A stretch of 64,000 nucleotides of DNA from the NCBI RefSeq assembly GCF_001005085.2, contig NZ_LBMU02000099.1:62001-126000 (forward strand). The letters are read 5' to 3'. Shown here piece by piece: positions 45,392 through 53,842 of this stretch. The notes beneath the pieces are model-generated. The model was not told the DNA's origin. It made no database searches and saw only the letters and a list, made by a program, of their open reading frames with translations. Origin of the DNA: Streptomyces humi. Lineage in GTDB: Bacteria; Actinomycetota; Actinomycetes; Streptomycetales; Streptomycetaceae. Every line of letters starts with the position of its first letter. Positions within the stretch are counted from its first letter, which is position 1. Both the position numbers and the translations under genes were made by a program.

Positions 45392-46753
45392 TCACTGGCC
45401 CGGCGCGAGTATGTAGGTGTCGAGGGTGCCCACGGTGGTGAGCGGGGTGGGGGAGCCGGTGTCGTAGCGGTCCACGGCCAGGTAGTTGGGCTTCTTGCGG
45501 GCGGCGGGCGTGCAGAAGCTCTGGGCGCGGTTGAGGAGTTTGCCGTTGTCCGTGGCGGCGGTGGAGGCGATCGGGTAGTCCCGGAAGTGGTTCATCACGA
45601 ACAGCGGGTGGAAGGCGGACGAGTCGGTCGTGAGCGGTCTGCCGGTGCCCCAGCGGCTGTAGCAGGACCAGTCGGAGTCACCGATTCCGCCGCCCATGGA
45701 CCAGTAGTTCTCCACGGTCCACTCACGCTGGTACATGACGCCGAAGGTGTCACGGGTGGTCCAGCCGTTCGCGGTGTCGCTCGCCCGGGTGCGGTCGCTG
45801 AAGATCAGGAGCTGCTTGCCCCGGGCGGCGAGATCGGCCATCGTGGGCCAGCCCTTGGTGGCCACCCCTTCCTGGTCCGGCCGGTACAGCACGTCGGAGA
45901 GGCCGCTGACGGACGCGAGGGACGACTTCAGCACGTCGGAGGAGGCGTAGTCCTCCAGGAAGACGGTCGCGAACTGGCCGGGACGGGCCTTGAGGAAGTC
46001 CACGATGCGCTGGAGGTCGGTGGCGAGCGGCACGGGGCTGCTGACGCCGTCGCAGCTGTTGTGGCAGAGGACGGCCTGGCCGGAGACCGTGTAGTCGTCG
46101 AGCATGAAACCGCGTACGCCGTCGCTCAGCTGCTGGCTGATGCCGTAGTTCTGGTTGGGGAACAGACTGACGGGGAACGAGGCGAAGTTCCCGTCGGCTC
46201 CGTTGGCGAAGGCGTTGTGCGCGGTCAGGAAGGTGACCTGGTCGAGGGTGCGGGTGTCGGCGGAGGGCATCGCCGTGGTCGCGTACGAGACCGGCGTGAG
46301 GTACCAGCGGGCGAGGTCGCCCGCGGAGCCGACCTGTACGGCACCGGTGTCCGAGGCGGAACCGGTCAGGTACTGCGAGGTGCCGGGGACCGTGACGGAG
46401 TAGGTGCCGTCGGCACCCGCGGTGACGGTCCAGGTGGTGCCGTCGGCGCCGCAGGCGGCGGTCACCGCGGCGGTGCCGCTGCGTCCCAGGCAGGTGCCGG
46501 ACTCGTCGGCGTTCCGCAGCTGGTAGCCGCCGTCGACCGCGACCGGCGTCCACTGCTGGTGGTCCTCGTTCCCCTTGGGGTTGTGGGCGACGACCGTGCC
46601 GCCGCTGTCGGCCGCGTCGAGGCCGGTGACGTAGTTCTGGAGGTAGACCGAGGAGGCCGGCACCGCCGCCGACGCGGTGCCCGGCAGCAGGACGGGCGCC
46701 GACAGGGCGAGCACGGCGGAACAGCACAGGACGCGCAGGGGGCGCAGACGCAC
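45392..46753 (-). CDS. Secreted PI-PLC-X domain phospholipase with ricin-type lectin domain
   Basis: A 453-residue exported protein. Signal peptide residues 1-30 (RVLCCSAVLALSAPVLLPGT). Residues about 35-160 are a β-trefoil ricin-like domain with DEDHQQW-like motif (NEDHQQWTPV; GTCLG). Residues about 170-430 are a PI-PLC-X-type barrel with catalytic His in VTFLTAHNAFANG and in AVLCHNSCDG. GTG 46753 is chosen because AAGGGAA precedes it; an in-frame GTG at 46768 would disrupt that RBS. It is 126 bp upstream of the other phospholipase C gene, so they may be co-expressed. Confidence 0.87.
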   Translation of the reverse strand: MRLRPLRVLCCSAVLALSAPVLLPGTASAAVPASSVYLQNYVTGLDAADSGGTVVAHNPKGNEDHQQWTPVAVDGGYQLRNADESGTCLGRSGTAAVTAACGADGTTWTVTAGADGTYSVTVPGTSQYLTGSASDTGAVQVGSAGDLARWYLTPVSYATTAMPSADTRTLDQVTFLTAHNAFANGADGNFASFPVSLFPNQNYGISQQLSDGVRGFMLDDYTVSGQAVLCHNSCDGVSSPVPLATDLQRIVDFLKARPGQFATVFLEDYASSDVLKSSLASVSGLSDVLYRPDQEGVATKGWPTMADLAARGKQLLIFSDRTRASDTANGWTTRDTFGVMYQREWTVENYWSMGGGIGDSDWSCYSRWGTGRPLTTDSSAFHPLFVMNHFRDYPIASTAATDNGKLLNRAQSFCTPAARKKPNYLAVDRYDTGSPTPLTTVGTLDTYILAPGQ

Positions 46754-46943
46754 GGGAATTCCCTTCACTCTGGCAGGGCACGGAGTGCCCTCGCTGTCAG
46801 AGGCATGAGATACCCGTTGGTAGGTGTGTCGCGCCAGTCGTTCGGGCTGAATTCCTGTTCCGCCAGGGATATGTGATGACCCGTCACCTGTGCGGGTCAA
46901 GGGCGGCGCGGGCGGGGCGGTCACGGACGGCCCCGCGACCGGC

Positions 46944-47912
46944 TCAGCCGTTCCAGGTGCCCGACAGCCGCTCGGCCAGCGGGTCACCGGCCAGGAAGGC
47001 GGCGAGCTCCGTCCTGCCGGGTGCGGTGGCCGGCCCGCGGCGGGTCACGGCGCAGGCCGCCGCCGCGTTGGCGCCCCGGGCGGCCGTCAGCGGGTCGAAC
47101 CCCTGCCCGAGCAGGGCGAGAAACGCACCGACATGGGCGTCCCCCGCGCCGTTGCTGTCCACCGCGGTGACCGGGAACCCCGGTACGTGCACGGGCGGCC
47201 TGTCGGGCGCGGCCAGCCAGCAGCCGTCCTTGTCGGCCCGGACGAGCACACCCGCACCGGGGCCCAGGAGCCGTACCAGCGCCGCCGCCGCGCTACGGGG
47301 ATCCTCGTGGCCGGTCATGAGGCGGGCCTCGCGGGCGTTGGCGCTGAGCCAGTCGGTACGGGCGAGGACGGGCGCGAGCACGCTCTCGGGGATGTCGGCG
47401 ACCAGGGGCCCCGGATCGAGGCAGAGGGTGGCGCCGGCGGGCAGCGTGGCGGTGAGTCCGGAGAGCAGCGGGCCGTTGCCGGGCAGGACGAGGCCGTACC
47501 CGGAGAGCTGGACGAGGTCTCCGGGACGCAGTCGCGCCGTGATCGCGGCCACGTCCGCCGGGGCGAGCGTGGCCTCCGCCCCGAAGCTGGTCACGAAGGT
47601 GCGTTCACCGCCGGCGTCGACCAGGGCCACCGTGAATCCGGTGTCCAGGTCCGTGCGGGCGGGCAGCAGGGTCCCGATGTCCTCGGCGGCCAGCGCCGCG
47701 CGGACGAGGTCGCCGTGGGGTCCGGTGCCGTGCAGTCCGGCGTAGACGGCCTCGGTGCCCAGCCGGCGGGCCGCCACCAGGGTGTTGAAGCCGCCGCCCG
47801 CGGTCGTCTCGGTACGGGTGCCGAGGACGTCGCCGCCCCGCTCGGGCAGCGCGGGGACCTCGATCACCAGATCGGCGAGCACGTTCCCGGCGAGCACCAC
47901 CCGGCCGGTCAT
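46944..47912 (-). CDS. PfkB-family (ribokinase-like) sugar/nucleoside kinase
   Basis: A 322-residue kinase: N-terminal VLAGNVLADLVIEVPALPER and GGGFNTLVAARRLG (substrate site), C-terminal catalytic VTAVDSNGAGDAHVGAFLA with the base Asp. Phosphorylates ribose, a nucleoside or a similar sugar with ATP. ATG 47912 overlaps the permease stop (ATGA), so it is coupled to transport. Confidence 0.92.
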   Translation of the reverse strand: MTGRVVLAGNVLADLVIEVPALPERGGDVLGTRTETTAGGGFNTLVAARRLGTEAVYAGLHGTGPHGDLVRAALAAEDIGTLLPARTDLDTGFTVALVDAGGERTFVTSFGAEATLAPADVAAITARLRPGDLVQLSGYGLVLPGNGPLLSGLTATLPAGATLCLDPGPLVADIPESVLAPVLARTDWLSANAREARLMTGHEDPRSAAAALVRLLGPGAGVLVRADKDGCWLAAPDRPPVHVPGFPVTAVDSNGAGDAHVGAFLALLGQGFDPLTAARGANAAAACAVTRRGPATAPGRTELAAFLAGDPLAERLSGTWNG

Positions 47913-49384
47913 CGGCCGGCTCCCTGGAGGCGGGCGGCAGTGGATCCGGCGCCGTCCCGGACCGCTGTGTCACCGCGGCCGAACAGGGCGTACACCGCGG
48001 CTCCGACGGCCATCGCGACGGCCCAGCCGAGACCGTTGACACCGAGCCAGGTGTCGGCGAGCGGACCGGCGAACCAGACGTCGCTCGCGCTGGTGGCGGC
48101 CTTGGTGAAGAGCAGCCCGGCCACGATGGCGAGCGCCCAGCCGGCGACGGCGGGCAGCCGCAGCCCGCCCGTGTACCAGTAGGCGCTGGAGCGGCTGGTG
48201 TCCATGAGGGCGTCGGGGTCGTAGACGCGGCCGCGCAGCGAGTCCACGGCGACCACCCCGATCCACGCGGAGATGGGCACGGCCAGCAGGGTCAGGAAGG
48301 TCGAGAACGGCCCGTAGAAGTCGTCGGCGACCAGCATGAAGTAGACGCCGCCCGCGAACATCACCACGACGTCCAGGGCGACGGCGTACGCGCGCGGCAC
48401 CCGCAGGCCGAGGGTGATCATCGTGAGTCCCGCGGAGTACGTGGAGAGGTGGTTCGACATCAGCAGTCCGCCGAACGCCGCGACGAGGTAGGGGACCGCC
48501 ATCCAGGTCGGCAGCATCGCGTTGATCGCCGCGACCGGGTCGGAGGCGGTGGCCAGCGTCCGGTCGCCGGCCGAGAGCAGCGAGCCGAGCGAGATCAGCA
48601 GGACGAGCGGGATGCCGGCGCCGAACGCCGAGGCCACCACGAGCCGTCGGCCCGGGATCGTACGGGGCAGGTAACGGGCGTAGTCCGCACCCGCGTTGGC
48701 CCAGCCGATGCCCGTGCCGGAAGCGATGAAGCCCACCCCGGCGACCACCGCGCTGACCGGCCCGGCCGGGGCGTCGAGCACCTCGGACCAGTCGACGGTC
48801 GAGATCAGGAAGCCCATGACGACCAGGTTCAGCAGTCCGAACACGACCGTGGCCCACTTGTTGATCCACATGATGGTGGCGTGCCCGAGGCCGCTGATCA
48901 GCAGCGTGCAGGCGATGAAGACCAGCAGGCAGACGAGGGTGAGCACGGTGTTGCGCCGGATGCCGAACGCCGTGTCGAGCAGCGCGAGGAGCGCGTACGC
49001 CGCGGTGGTCGTGGAGATGGTCTCCCAGCCGACCCGGCTCAGCCAGGTGATCAGTGTCGGACCCGCGTTGCCGCGCTGGCCGAAGACCGCGCGGGACAGG
49101 GTGAGCGCGGGGGCGCCGCCCTTCTTGCCCGCCAGGCTGAGGGCGCCCACCAGCGCGAAGGACCCGAAGGAGCCGAGCACGGCGACGAGCACCGACTGCC
49201 AGATGTCCAGGCCGCGGAAGGCCACCAGGGTGGCACCGAGCGGCAGTCCGAGGATGCTGATGTTCGCGGCGAACCAGGTCCAGAACATCTGGCCGGCGTG
49301 GCCGTGGCGTTCACCGTCGGGGACCGGTTCGATCCCCCGGGTCTCGATGGCACCGACGCGATCGTTCGTCTTCGAAACGGCCAT
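47909..49384 (-). CDS. NCS1-family purine/cytosine/nucleoside permease (CodB-like)
   Basis: A 491-residue permease with 12 hydrophobic helices; family motifs are MFWTWFAANISILGLPLGAT, SRAVFGQRGNAGPTLITWLS, GTGIGWANAGADYARYLPR and MSNHLSTYSAGL. Transports nucleobases, nucleosides or hydantoin-like compounds with Na+ or H+. A perfect AAGGAGGT precedes ATG 49384. Its 330-bp leader contains two blocks of tandem repeats. Confidence 0.93.
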   Translation of the reverse strand: MAVSKTNDRVGAIETRGIEPVPDGERHGHAGQMFWTWFAANISILGLPLGATLVAFRGLDIWQSVLVAVLGSFGSFALVGALSLAGKKGGAPALTLSRAVFGQRGNAGPTLITWLSRVGWETISTTTAAYALLALLDTAFGIRRNTVLTLVCLLVFIACTLLISGLGHATIMWINKWATVVFGLLNLVVMGFLISTVDWSEVLDAPAGPVSAVVAGVGFIASGTGIGWANAGADYARYLPRTIPGRRLVVASAFGAGIPLVLLISLGSLLSAGDRTLATASDPVAAINAMLPTWMAVPYLVAAFGGLLMSNHLSTYSAGLTMITLGLRVPRAYAVALDVVVMFAGGVYFMLVADDFYGPFSTFLTLLAVPISAWIGVVAVDSLRGRVYDPDALMDTSRSSAYWYTGGLRLPAVAGWALAIVAGLLFTKAATSASDVWFAGPLADTWLGVNGLGWAVAMAVGAAVYALFGRGDTAVRDGAGSTAARLQGAGR

Positions 49385-49456
49385 GACGGGACCTCCTTGC
49401 AGGGTGCGTGAGCGGGCCGGGCGGGGCGACGGGCTGGGAGCCCCGCCCTGACACCG

Positions 49457-49529
49457 GTTGACGGGTGGTGCAGCGGTGAGTCTGTTGCCGGGTGGTGCAG
49501 CGGTGAGTCTGTTGACGGGCGGTGCAGCG
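49457..49529. repeat. 27-bp minisatellite, 2.7 copies
   Basis: Units at 49457, 49484 and 49511 (GTTGACGGGTGGTGCAGCGG, then TGAGTCT); the third is truncated. Two or three substitutions among copies. Confidence 0.9.
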
Positions 49530-49534
49530 CTCGG

Positions 49535-49646
49535 CCGTGGACCCATCGGGTTCTGCGGTGGGCCGTGGACCCAGCGGGTTCTGGTGTGGGCCGGGGACCC
49601 AGCGGCTTCTGCACTGGGGCGTGGACCCAGCGGGTTCTGGTGCCGA
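49535..49646. repeat. 28-bp minisatellite, four copies
   Basis: Units at 49535, 49563, 49591 and 49619, each of the form CCGTGGACCCAGCGGGTTCT plus eight variable bases. It begins 5 bp after the 27-bp repeat block. Confidence 0.9.
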
Positions 49647-49715
49647 GTGGCTTGTGCGGTGGGTCGGGTGCCGAACGGTTTGCGCGGTGGGTTCGGCGGT
49701 CGGCGGCCGGATGGG

Positions 49716-50708
49716 TCAGCGGTGGGCGAGCAGGCGGGTCGTCAGTGGCTCCAGGTCGAGGGCGTTGACGGTCCGCAGGGTGCGGACGGCGTCGGCGGGC
49801 AGCGCGCGGAGCCCGGCGACCGAGCCCGCGACGGCGCCGGCGATCGCGCCGATGGTGTCGCTGTCACCGCCGAGGTTGGCGGCGAGCAGCGCGGCCTGCC
49901 ACGGATCGCCGTCCGCCAGGGCGAGCACCGCGAACGCGGCCGGCACCGACTCCTGGCTCGCCACGCTCGTGCCGACCAGCGACACGACCCGGTCCAGCGC
50001 CTCGGCCCGCGGGAGGCCGCGCACCAGTTCCCGGGCCCATTCGATGCGGGCGGCGATGTCGGCCCCGGCGACCCAGTGCCCGCGCCGCGCTCCGGCACGG
50101 GCCGCGGTCACCGCGGCGGTGACGGCCGCGTCGAGCGAGCCGCCGTCGACTCCCGTGCTGACCGCGGCAGCCACCGCGGCCGCCCCGGCGATGCCGACGG
50201 TCGTGTCATGGGTGACCTGGCAGGACTCCACGACCCGGTCGACGAAGGTGTCGAGCGGATCGGCGGCGAAGGCGATGCCCACCGGGGTGACCCGCATCGC
50301 GGCGCCGTTCGTGGTGCCGTTGCGGCCCGCCTCGCGCGGGGGGACACCGCGGGCCACCGCGTCCAGCGCGGCCTTGGTGGACGGGCCGAGCAGGTCGAAG
50401 GACCCCTTGGCCTTCATCTCCTTCTCCCAGTCGAGGAGTTCGTGGGCCAGACGCAGCGGATCGATCCGGCCGTGGCCCTCGTCGATGAGCCGGGCGACGA
50501 TGACGGCCTGCTCGGTGTCGTCGGTGACCGACCCGGCGGGCATGCCGGCGCTGACCGGGTTGTCGGGGCGGGCCGGTTCGAAGCCGGTGAGGGTGCCGTA
50601 GACCCGGACGACGTCCTGTCGGGACATCACCTGGGTGGGCATGCCGAGGGCGTCGCCCAGGGCGAGACCGTAGAAGGCGCCCAGGGCTCGGTCGAGTCGG
50701 TCGGTCAC
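49716..50708 (-). CDS. ADP-ribosylglycohydrolase family protein
   Basis: A 330-residue ARH/DraG-fold protein: FYGLALGDALGMPTQ, the metal-binding SVTDDTEQAVI, NGTTNGAAMRVTPVGI, HDTTVGIAGAAAVAAAV and the second metal site LGGDSDTIGAIAGAVAGS. DraG relatives remove ADP-ribose from proteins or hydrolyse ADP-ribosyl or ribosyl compounds. Its place between a GntR gene and an NCS1 permease/PfkB kinase suggests an N-ribosidase role in nucleoside salvage rather than protein de-ADP-ribosylation (inference). GTG 50708 overlaps the GntR stop. Confidence 0.92.
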   Translation of the reverse strand: MTDRLDRALGAFYGLALGDALGMPTQVMSRQDVVRVYGTLTGFEPARPDNPVSAGMPAGSVTDDTEQAVIVARLIDEGHGRIDPLRLAHELLDWEKEMKAKGSFDLLGPSTKAALDAVARGVPPREAGRNGTTNGAAMRVTPVGIAFAADPLDTFVDRVVESCQVTHDTTVGIAGAAAVAAAVSTGVDGGSLDAAVTAAVTAARAGARRGHWVAGADIAARIEWARELVRGLPRAEALDRVVSLVGTSVASQESVPAAFAVLALADGDPWQAALLAANLGGDSDTIGAIAGAVAGSVAGLRALPADAVRTLRTVNALDLEPLTTRLLAHR

Positions 50709-51424
50709 GAGCGGCCTCCGTTGCCCGAGCGGACGTGCAGTTCGAAGCGGGCGGGGTCGAGCAGACTCCCCACCTGCTCGATCACCGAGCCGTCGGCGGC
50801 CCGGTACACCTGGTCCAGCCGGAGGAAGGACTCGCCGGGGGAGCGGTGCAGCACGGCGGCCTCGTCCTCGGTGAGCCCGCGTACCGAGACGACGCCCTCG
50901 CCGGCGTCGGTGACCCGGCCCGCCGCGATCAGCGTCCGGCTGAGCGAGCCGCCGTCGAGGCCGCGCTCCGGCAGCCCGGCGAGGGATCCGGTGACCGGGA
51001 CCCGGCTGCGCTCCAGCGACACGCCCTGCCCGTCGGACAGCCGCCTGACCCGGTCCAGGGCGATGAACGCAGCGGACGCGAGGCCGAGCCGGGCGGCCAG
51101 CTCCGGGTCCTCGACCTCCTCGAAGCGGAGGACCTCGGTCGTCAGCTCGGTGCCCTGCTCGGCCAGGGCACGGGTCCAGCCCAGACGGTTGTCGAGCGGC
51201 GCCCCGTCGAAGGTGACGAAGGAGCCGATGCCCGCGTGGGTGGCGATGAGGCCCTCCTCGCCGAGGACCTGGAGGGCCTGGCGAAGAGTGGTGCGGCTGA
51301 CGCCGAACCGTTCCCTCAGCGCGTGCTCCCCGGGGAGCCGGCTGCCGTCGGCGTGGACCCCGGCCCTGATCTCGTCGGCGAGGACGCGGGCGATGCGATG
51401 GTGTTTGTGTACCTGTCCAGGCAT
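50705..51424 (-). CDS. GntR/HutC-family transcriptional regulator with UTRA domain
   Basis: A 239-residue regulator: wHTH (MPGQVHKHHRIARVLADEIR; LPGEHALRERFGVSRTTLRQ) and UTRA ligand domain (residues about 90-235). ATG 51424 is leaderless: the -10 TACTGT on the minus strand (51436-51431) is 6 bp upstream. A TGTCTAGACA palindrome covers the start site, so it likely represses itself and the operon. A longer frame to 51487 would run through this promoter and is rejected. Confidence 0.9.
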   Translation of the reverse strand: MPGQVHKHHRIARVLADEIRAGVHADGSRLPGEHALRERFGVSRTTLRQALQVLGEEGLIATHAGIGSFVTFDGAPLDNRLGWTRALAEQGTELTTEVLRFEEVEDPELAARLGLASAAFIALDRVRRLSDGQGVSLERSRVPVTGSLAGLPERGLDGGSLSRTLIAAGRVTDAGEGVVSVRGLTEDEAAVLHRSPGESFLRLDQVYRAADGSVIEQVGSLLDPARFELHVRSGNGGRS

Positions 51425-51433
51425 GTCTAGACA
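51424..51433. promoter_or_regulatory. GntR/HutC-type operator TGTCTAGACA
   Basis: A perfect 10-bp palindrome between the -10 and the start codon of the GntR gene, overlapping both by a few bases. Its GTCTAGAC core is typical of HutC/DasR-type sites. Confidence 0.65.
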
Positions 51434-51470
51434 GTAGGTGAACAAGCGCGTCCGGTCCAGAGGTCGACCT

Positions 51471-51487
51471 AGAGTTGACTCTGTCAA
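51471..51487 (+). promoter_or_regulatory. CatR-like box 1 (AGAGTTGACTCTGTCA)
   Basis: AGAGTTGACTCT is itself palindromic and contains a TTGACT -35 for the DUF2180 gene. The 16-bp AGAGTTGACTC-T-GTCA pattern recurs, inverted, in front of the catR gene (51795-51810). Confidence 0.55.
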
Positions 51488-51568
51488 AACTAGCGGGCTA
51501 TGTTCGAGCCACCGAAAGCCGCGAACCCCGCCTCGCCAGACAGGTGGGCCATCTCATCGGGAAGCACC

Positions 51569-51775
51569 ATGCACTGTTACGACTGCGCCCAAGAGGGGCG
51601 AAACGAGAACACCGGGATCGGCGCCTGCACGCGCTGCGGACTGTTCACCTGCGCCGATCACTCACGGATCGTGCACGCCACCGTCCAGCGCCCGATCGGG
51701 GTCATCCCGATGACGAGCGTCCGGCCCGCCCGGCGCCTGGTATGCGGCTCCTGCCGTACGGCCGAGGCCGCCTAG
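51569..51775 (+). CDS. DUF2180 small cysteine-rich protein
   Basis: A 68-residue protein starting MHCYDCAQEGRNENTG with CxxC pairs (HCYDC, ACTRCGLFTC, VCGSC) that form a probable zinc ribbon. The family is found beside CatR and catalase genes in Streptomyces. ATG 51569 has GGGAAG just upstream; a longer frame from 51500 starts before the promoter's expected transcript start. Function unknown; redox or metal sensing is a guess. Confidence 0.85.
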   Translation: MHCYDCAQEGRNENTGIGACTRCGLFTCADHSRIVHATVQRPIGVIPMTSVRPARRLVCGSCRTAEAA

Positions 51776-51794
51776 GCGGAGCCCTGCTCCAGAA

Positions 51795-51810
51795 CTGACC
51801 GAGTCAACTC
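51795..51810 (-). promoter_or_regulatory. CatR-like box 2, inverted copy
   Basis: TGACCGAGTCAACTCT is the reverse complement of AGAGTTGACTCGGTCA, matching box 1 at 15 of 16 positions. It lies 56 bp upstream of the Fur-family gene. Confidence 0.55.
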
Positions 51811-51865
51811 TCGGTTGTATCGTGGGCGCGGTGGCGCACCGACGCCCCGGAGGAGTGAAACGGCC

Positions 51866-52288
51866 ATGGACCAGCTCGCGGGCGACCTGCTCAAGCGCAA
51901 GGGGCTGCGCAGTACGGCCCAGCGCAGGGCCGTTCTGACCGCGCTCCAGGGCCATCCGCACTCCACGGCGGCGGATCTCGAGGCCCGCGTCGGCGCGGCC
52001 GGCGGACTCTCCAGGCAGGGTCTGTACAACGTGCTGGACGACCTCACCAAGGCCGAACTGGTGCGCTGCATCGAACCGGCCGGATCGCCGACCCGCTACG
52101 AACTCCGCGTCGGCGACAACCACCATCATCTCGTCTGCCGCCGCTGCGGCCTGATCGAGGACGTCGACTGCGGCGTGGGCGCGGCACCCTGCCTGACCCC
52201 CGGGACCGACAAGGGGTTCGCGGTCGACGAGGCCGAGATCACCTGGTGGGGACTGTGCGCGGGGTGCCAGGGCGCCGCCCCCGCCTGA
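51866..52288 (+). CDS. Fur-family peroxide/metal regulator (CatR-like)
   Basis: A 140-residue Fur-family repressor: GLRSTAQRRAVLTALQGHPH, STAADLEARV, LSRQGLYNVLDDLTKAELVR (wHTH), metal-ligand DNHHHLVCRRCGLIEDVDC, and C-terminal CAGC. It adjoins and converges with a catalase gene as catR does in Streptomyces. ATG 51866 follows GGAGGAG. Likely autoregulated with the DUF2180 gene through the two boxes, and peroxide-sensitive. Confidence 0.92.
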   Translation: MDQLAGDLLKRKGLRSTAQRRAVLTALQGHPHSTAADLEARVGAAGGLSRQGLYNVLDDLTKAELVRCIEPAGSPTRYELRVGDNHHHLVCRRCGLIEDVDCGVGAAPCLTPGTDKGFAVDEAEITWWGLCAGCQGAAPA

Positions 52289-52324
52289 ACCGGCCGACGG
52301 GGGCGTGTACTCGTCTCGCGGCCG

Positions 52325-53842
52325 TCAGGCCTTGTCCTGCATGCTGCGCCGCGCGGGGCTGCCCTGTTCGGCCGCCTTCGGGTCCCGCTCGTCGGCCTTG
52401 GCCCGCACGCCCTGCTCGATACGGTCGCCGACGGTCTTGTCGATGTTCTTCCAGTAGGCGAACGCCCGTTGCAGCACCGGCTCCGTCACGCCGTTGAGGA
52501 GATGCCCCACGACGTTGTCGACCAGACGGTCACGGGCGGCGTCGTCCAGCACCTCGCGCACCATCGTGCCGGGCTGTCCCCAGTCGTCGTCCTCGGGGTG
52601 GCTGACGTAGGCCGCCCGGACGATCTCGCCGTCGGCCTCCCAGCTCGGCGGGGAGTACCGGGCCGAGTCCGCAGCCGGGCCGCCCTTGGAGTTGGGGGCG
52701 TACACCGGATCGGTGGTCTTCCGGTACGCCATCGCCCCGTCCTTGGAGTAGGAGTGGACCTCGGCGACGGGGGCGTTCACCGGAAGCTGCTGGTAGTTGC
52801 CGCCGATCCGGTGGCGGTGCGCGTCCGCGTACGAGAACAGCCGGGCGAGCAGCATCCGGTCCGGGCTCGGCCCGATGCCGGGCACGAGGTTGTTCGGCTG
52901 GAAGGCGGCCTGCTCAATCTCGGCGTGGTTGTCGGTCGGGTTGCGGTCGAGGGTCATCCGGCCGACCGGGACCAGCGGGTAGTCGCCGTGCGGCCACACC
53001 TTGGTGAGGTCGAACGGGTTGAAGCGGTAGCCCGCCGCCTCCGCGTACGGCATGACCTGCACGTACAGGGTCCAGCTCGGGAAGTCGCCGTCCCGGATGT
53101 GCTCGAACAGGTCCCTCGTGTGGTAGTCCGTGTCGGCCGCGGCCATCTGGTCGCCCTCGTGCTGGGTGAAGCACTCGATGCCCTGGTCGGTCTTGAAGTG
53201 GTACTTCACCCAGAACCGCTCGCCGGCCGCGTTGATCCACATGTACGTGTGGGAGGTGTAGCCGTTCATGTGGCGCCAGGAGCGCGGGATGCCCCGGTCG
53301 CCCATCAGCCAGGTGACCTGGTGGGCGGACTCCGGTGAGAGGGTCCAGAAGTCCCACTGCATGTCGTGGTCGCGCAGGTTGTTGTCCGCGCGGCGCTTCT
53401 GCGACCGGATGAAGTGCTGGAACTTCATCGGGTCCTTGACGAAGAACACCGGCGTGTTGTTGCCGACCATGTCGTAGTTGCCCTCGCTGGTGTAGAACTT
53501 CACCGCGAAGCCGCGCGGGTCGCGCCAGGTGTCCGGGCTGCCGCGCTCCCCGGCCACGGTCGAGAAGCGCACCACGAGGTCGGTACGGGTGCCCGGCTGG
53601 AACAGCGCGGCCCTCGTGTAGGCGCTGACGTCATGGGTCACCTCGAAACGGCCGAAGGCGCCGCTGCCCTTGGCGTGCGGCTGGCGCTCGGGGATCCGCT
53701 CCCGGTTGAACTGTGCCATCTGCTCGATCAGGTAGGCGTCCTGGAGCAGGATCGGTCCTCCGGGCCCCAGCGTCAGCGAGTGCTCGTCGCTCTCCGCGGG
53801 AGCGCCGGAGTCGGTGGTGGTGAAGGGCGGTTTCTCGGTCAT
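52325..53842 (-). CDS. katA: Monofunctional haem catalase (clade 1/3)
   Basis: A 505-residue catalase: catalytic His in RERIPERQPHAKGSGAFG, Asn in DMVGNNTPVFFVKD, proximal Tyr in RLFSYADAHRHRIG, and the NADPH-binding C-terminal region. Converts H2O2 to water and O2. Size and sequence fit the small-subunit clade of Streptomyces KatA. ATG 53842 has AAAGG. Converges with catR, 36 bp apart. Confidence 0.97.
   Translation of the reverse strand: MTEKPPFTTTDSGAPAESDEHSLTLGPGGPILLQDAYLIEQMAQFNRERIPERQPHAKGSGAFGRFEVTHDVSAYTRAALFQPGTRTDLVVRFSTVAGERGSPDTWRDPRGFAVKFYTSEGNYDMVGNNTPVFFVKDPMKFQHFIRSQKRRADNNLRDHDMQWDFWTLSPESAHQVTWLMGDRGIPRSWRHMNGYTSHTYMWINAAGERFWVKYHFKTDQGIECFTQHEGDQMAAADTDYHTRDLFEHIRDGDFPSWTLYVQVMPYAEAAGYRFNPFDLTKVWPHGDYPLVPVGRMTLDRNPTDNHAEIEQAAFQPNNLVPGIGPSPDRMLLARLFSYADAHRHRIGGNYQQLPVNAPVAEVHSYSKDGAMAYRKTTDPVYAPNSKGGPAADSARYSPPSWEADGEIVRAAYVSHPEDDDWGQPGTMVREVLDDAARDRLVDNVVGHLLNGVTEPVLQRAFAYWKNIDKTVGDRIEQGVRAKADERDPKAAEQGSPARRSMQDKA

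Larger units (their letters stand above)
49385..49715. other. 331-bp gene-free region made largely of tandem repeats
   Basis: Between the ADP-ribosylglycohydrolase stop and the permease start. Nearly 200 bp of it are two distinct minisatellites (listed). No gene or RNA recognised. It holds the permease RBS region and perhaps an internal promoter. Confidence 0.7.

Noticed and set aside
49457..49646. The repeat blocks as a CRISPR array.
   Set aside because: Units are contiguous with no unique spacers, and there are no cas genes.
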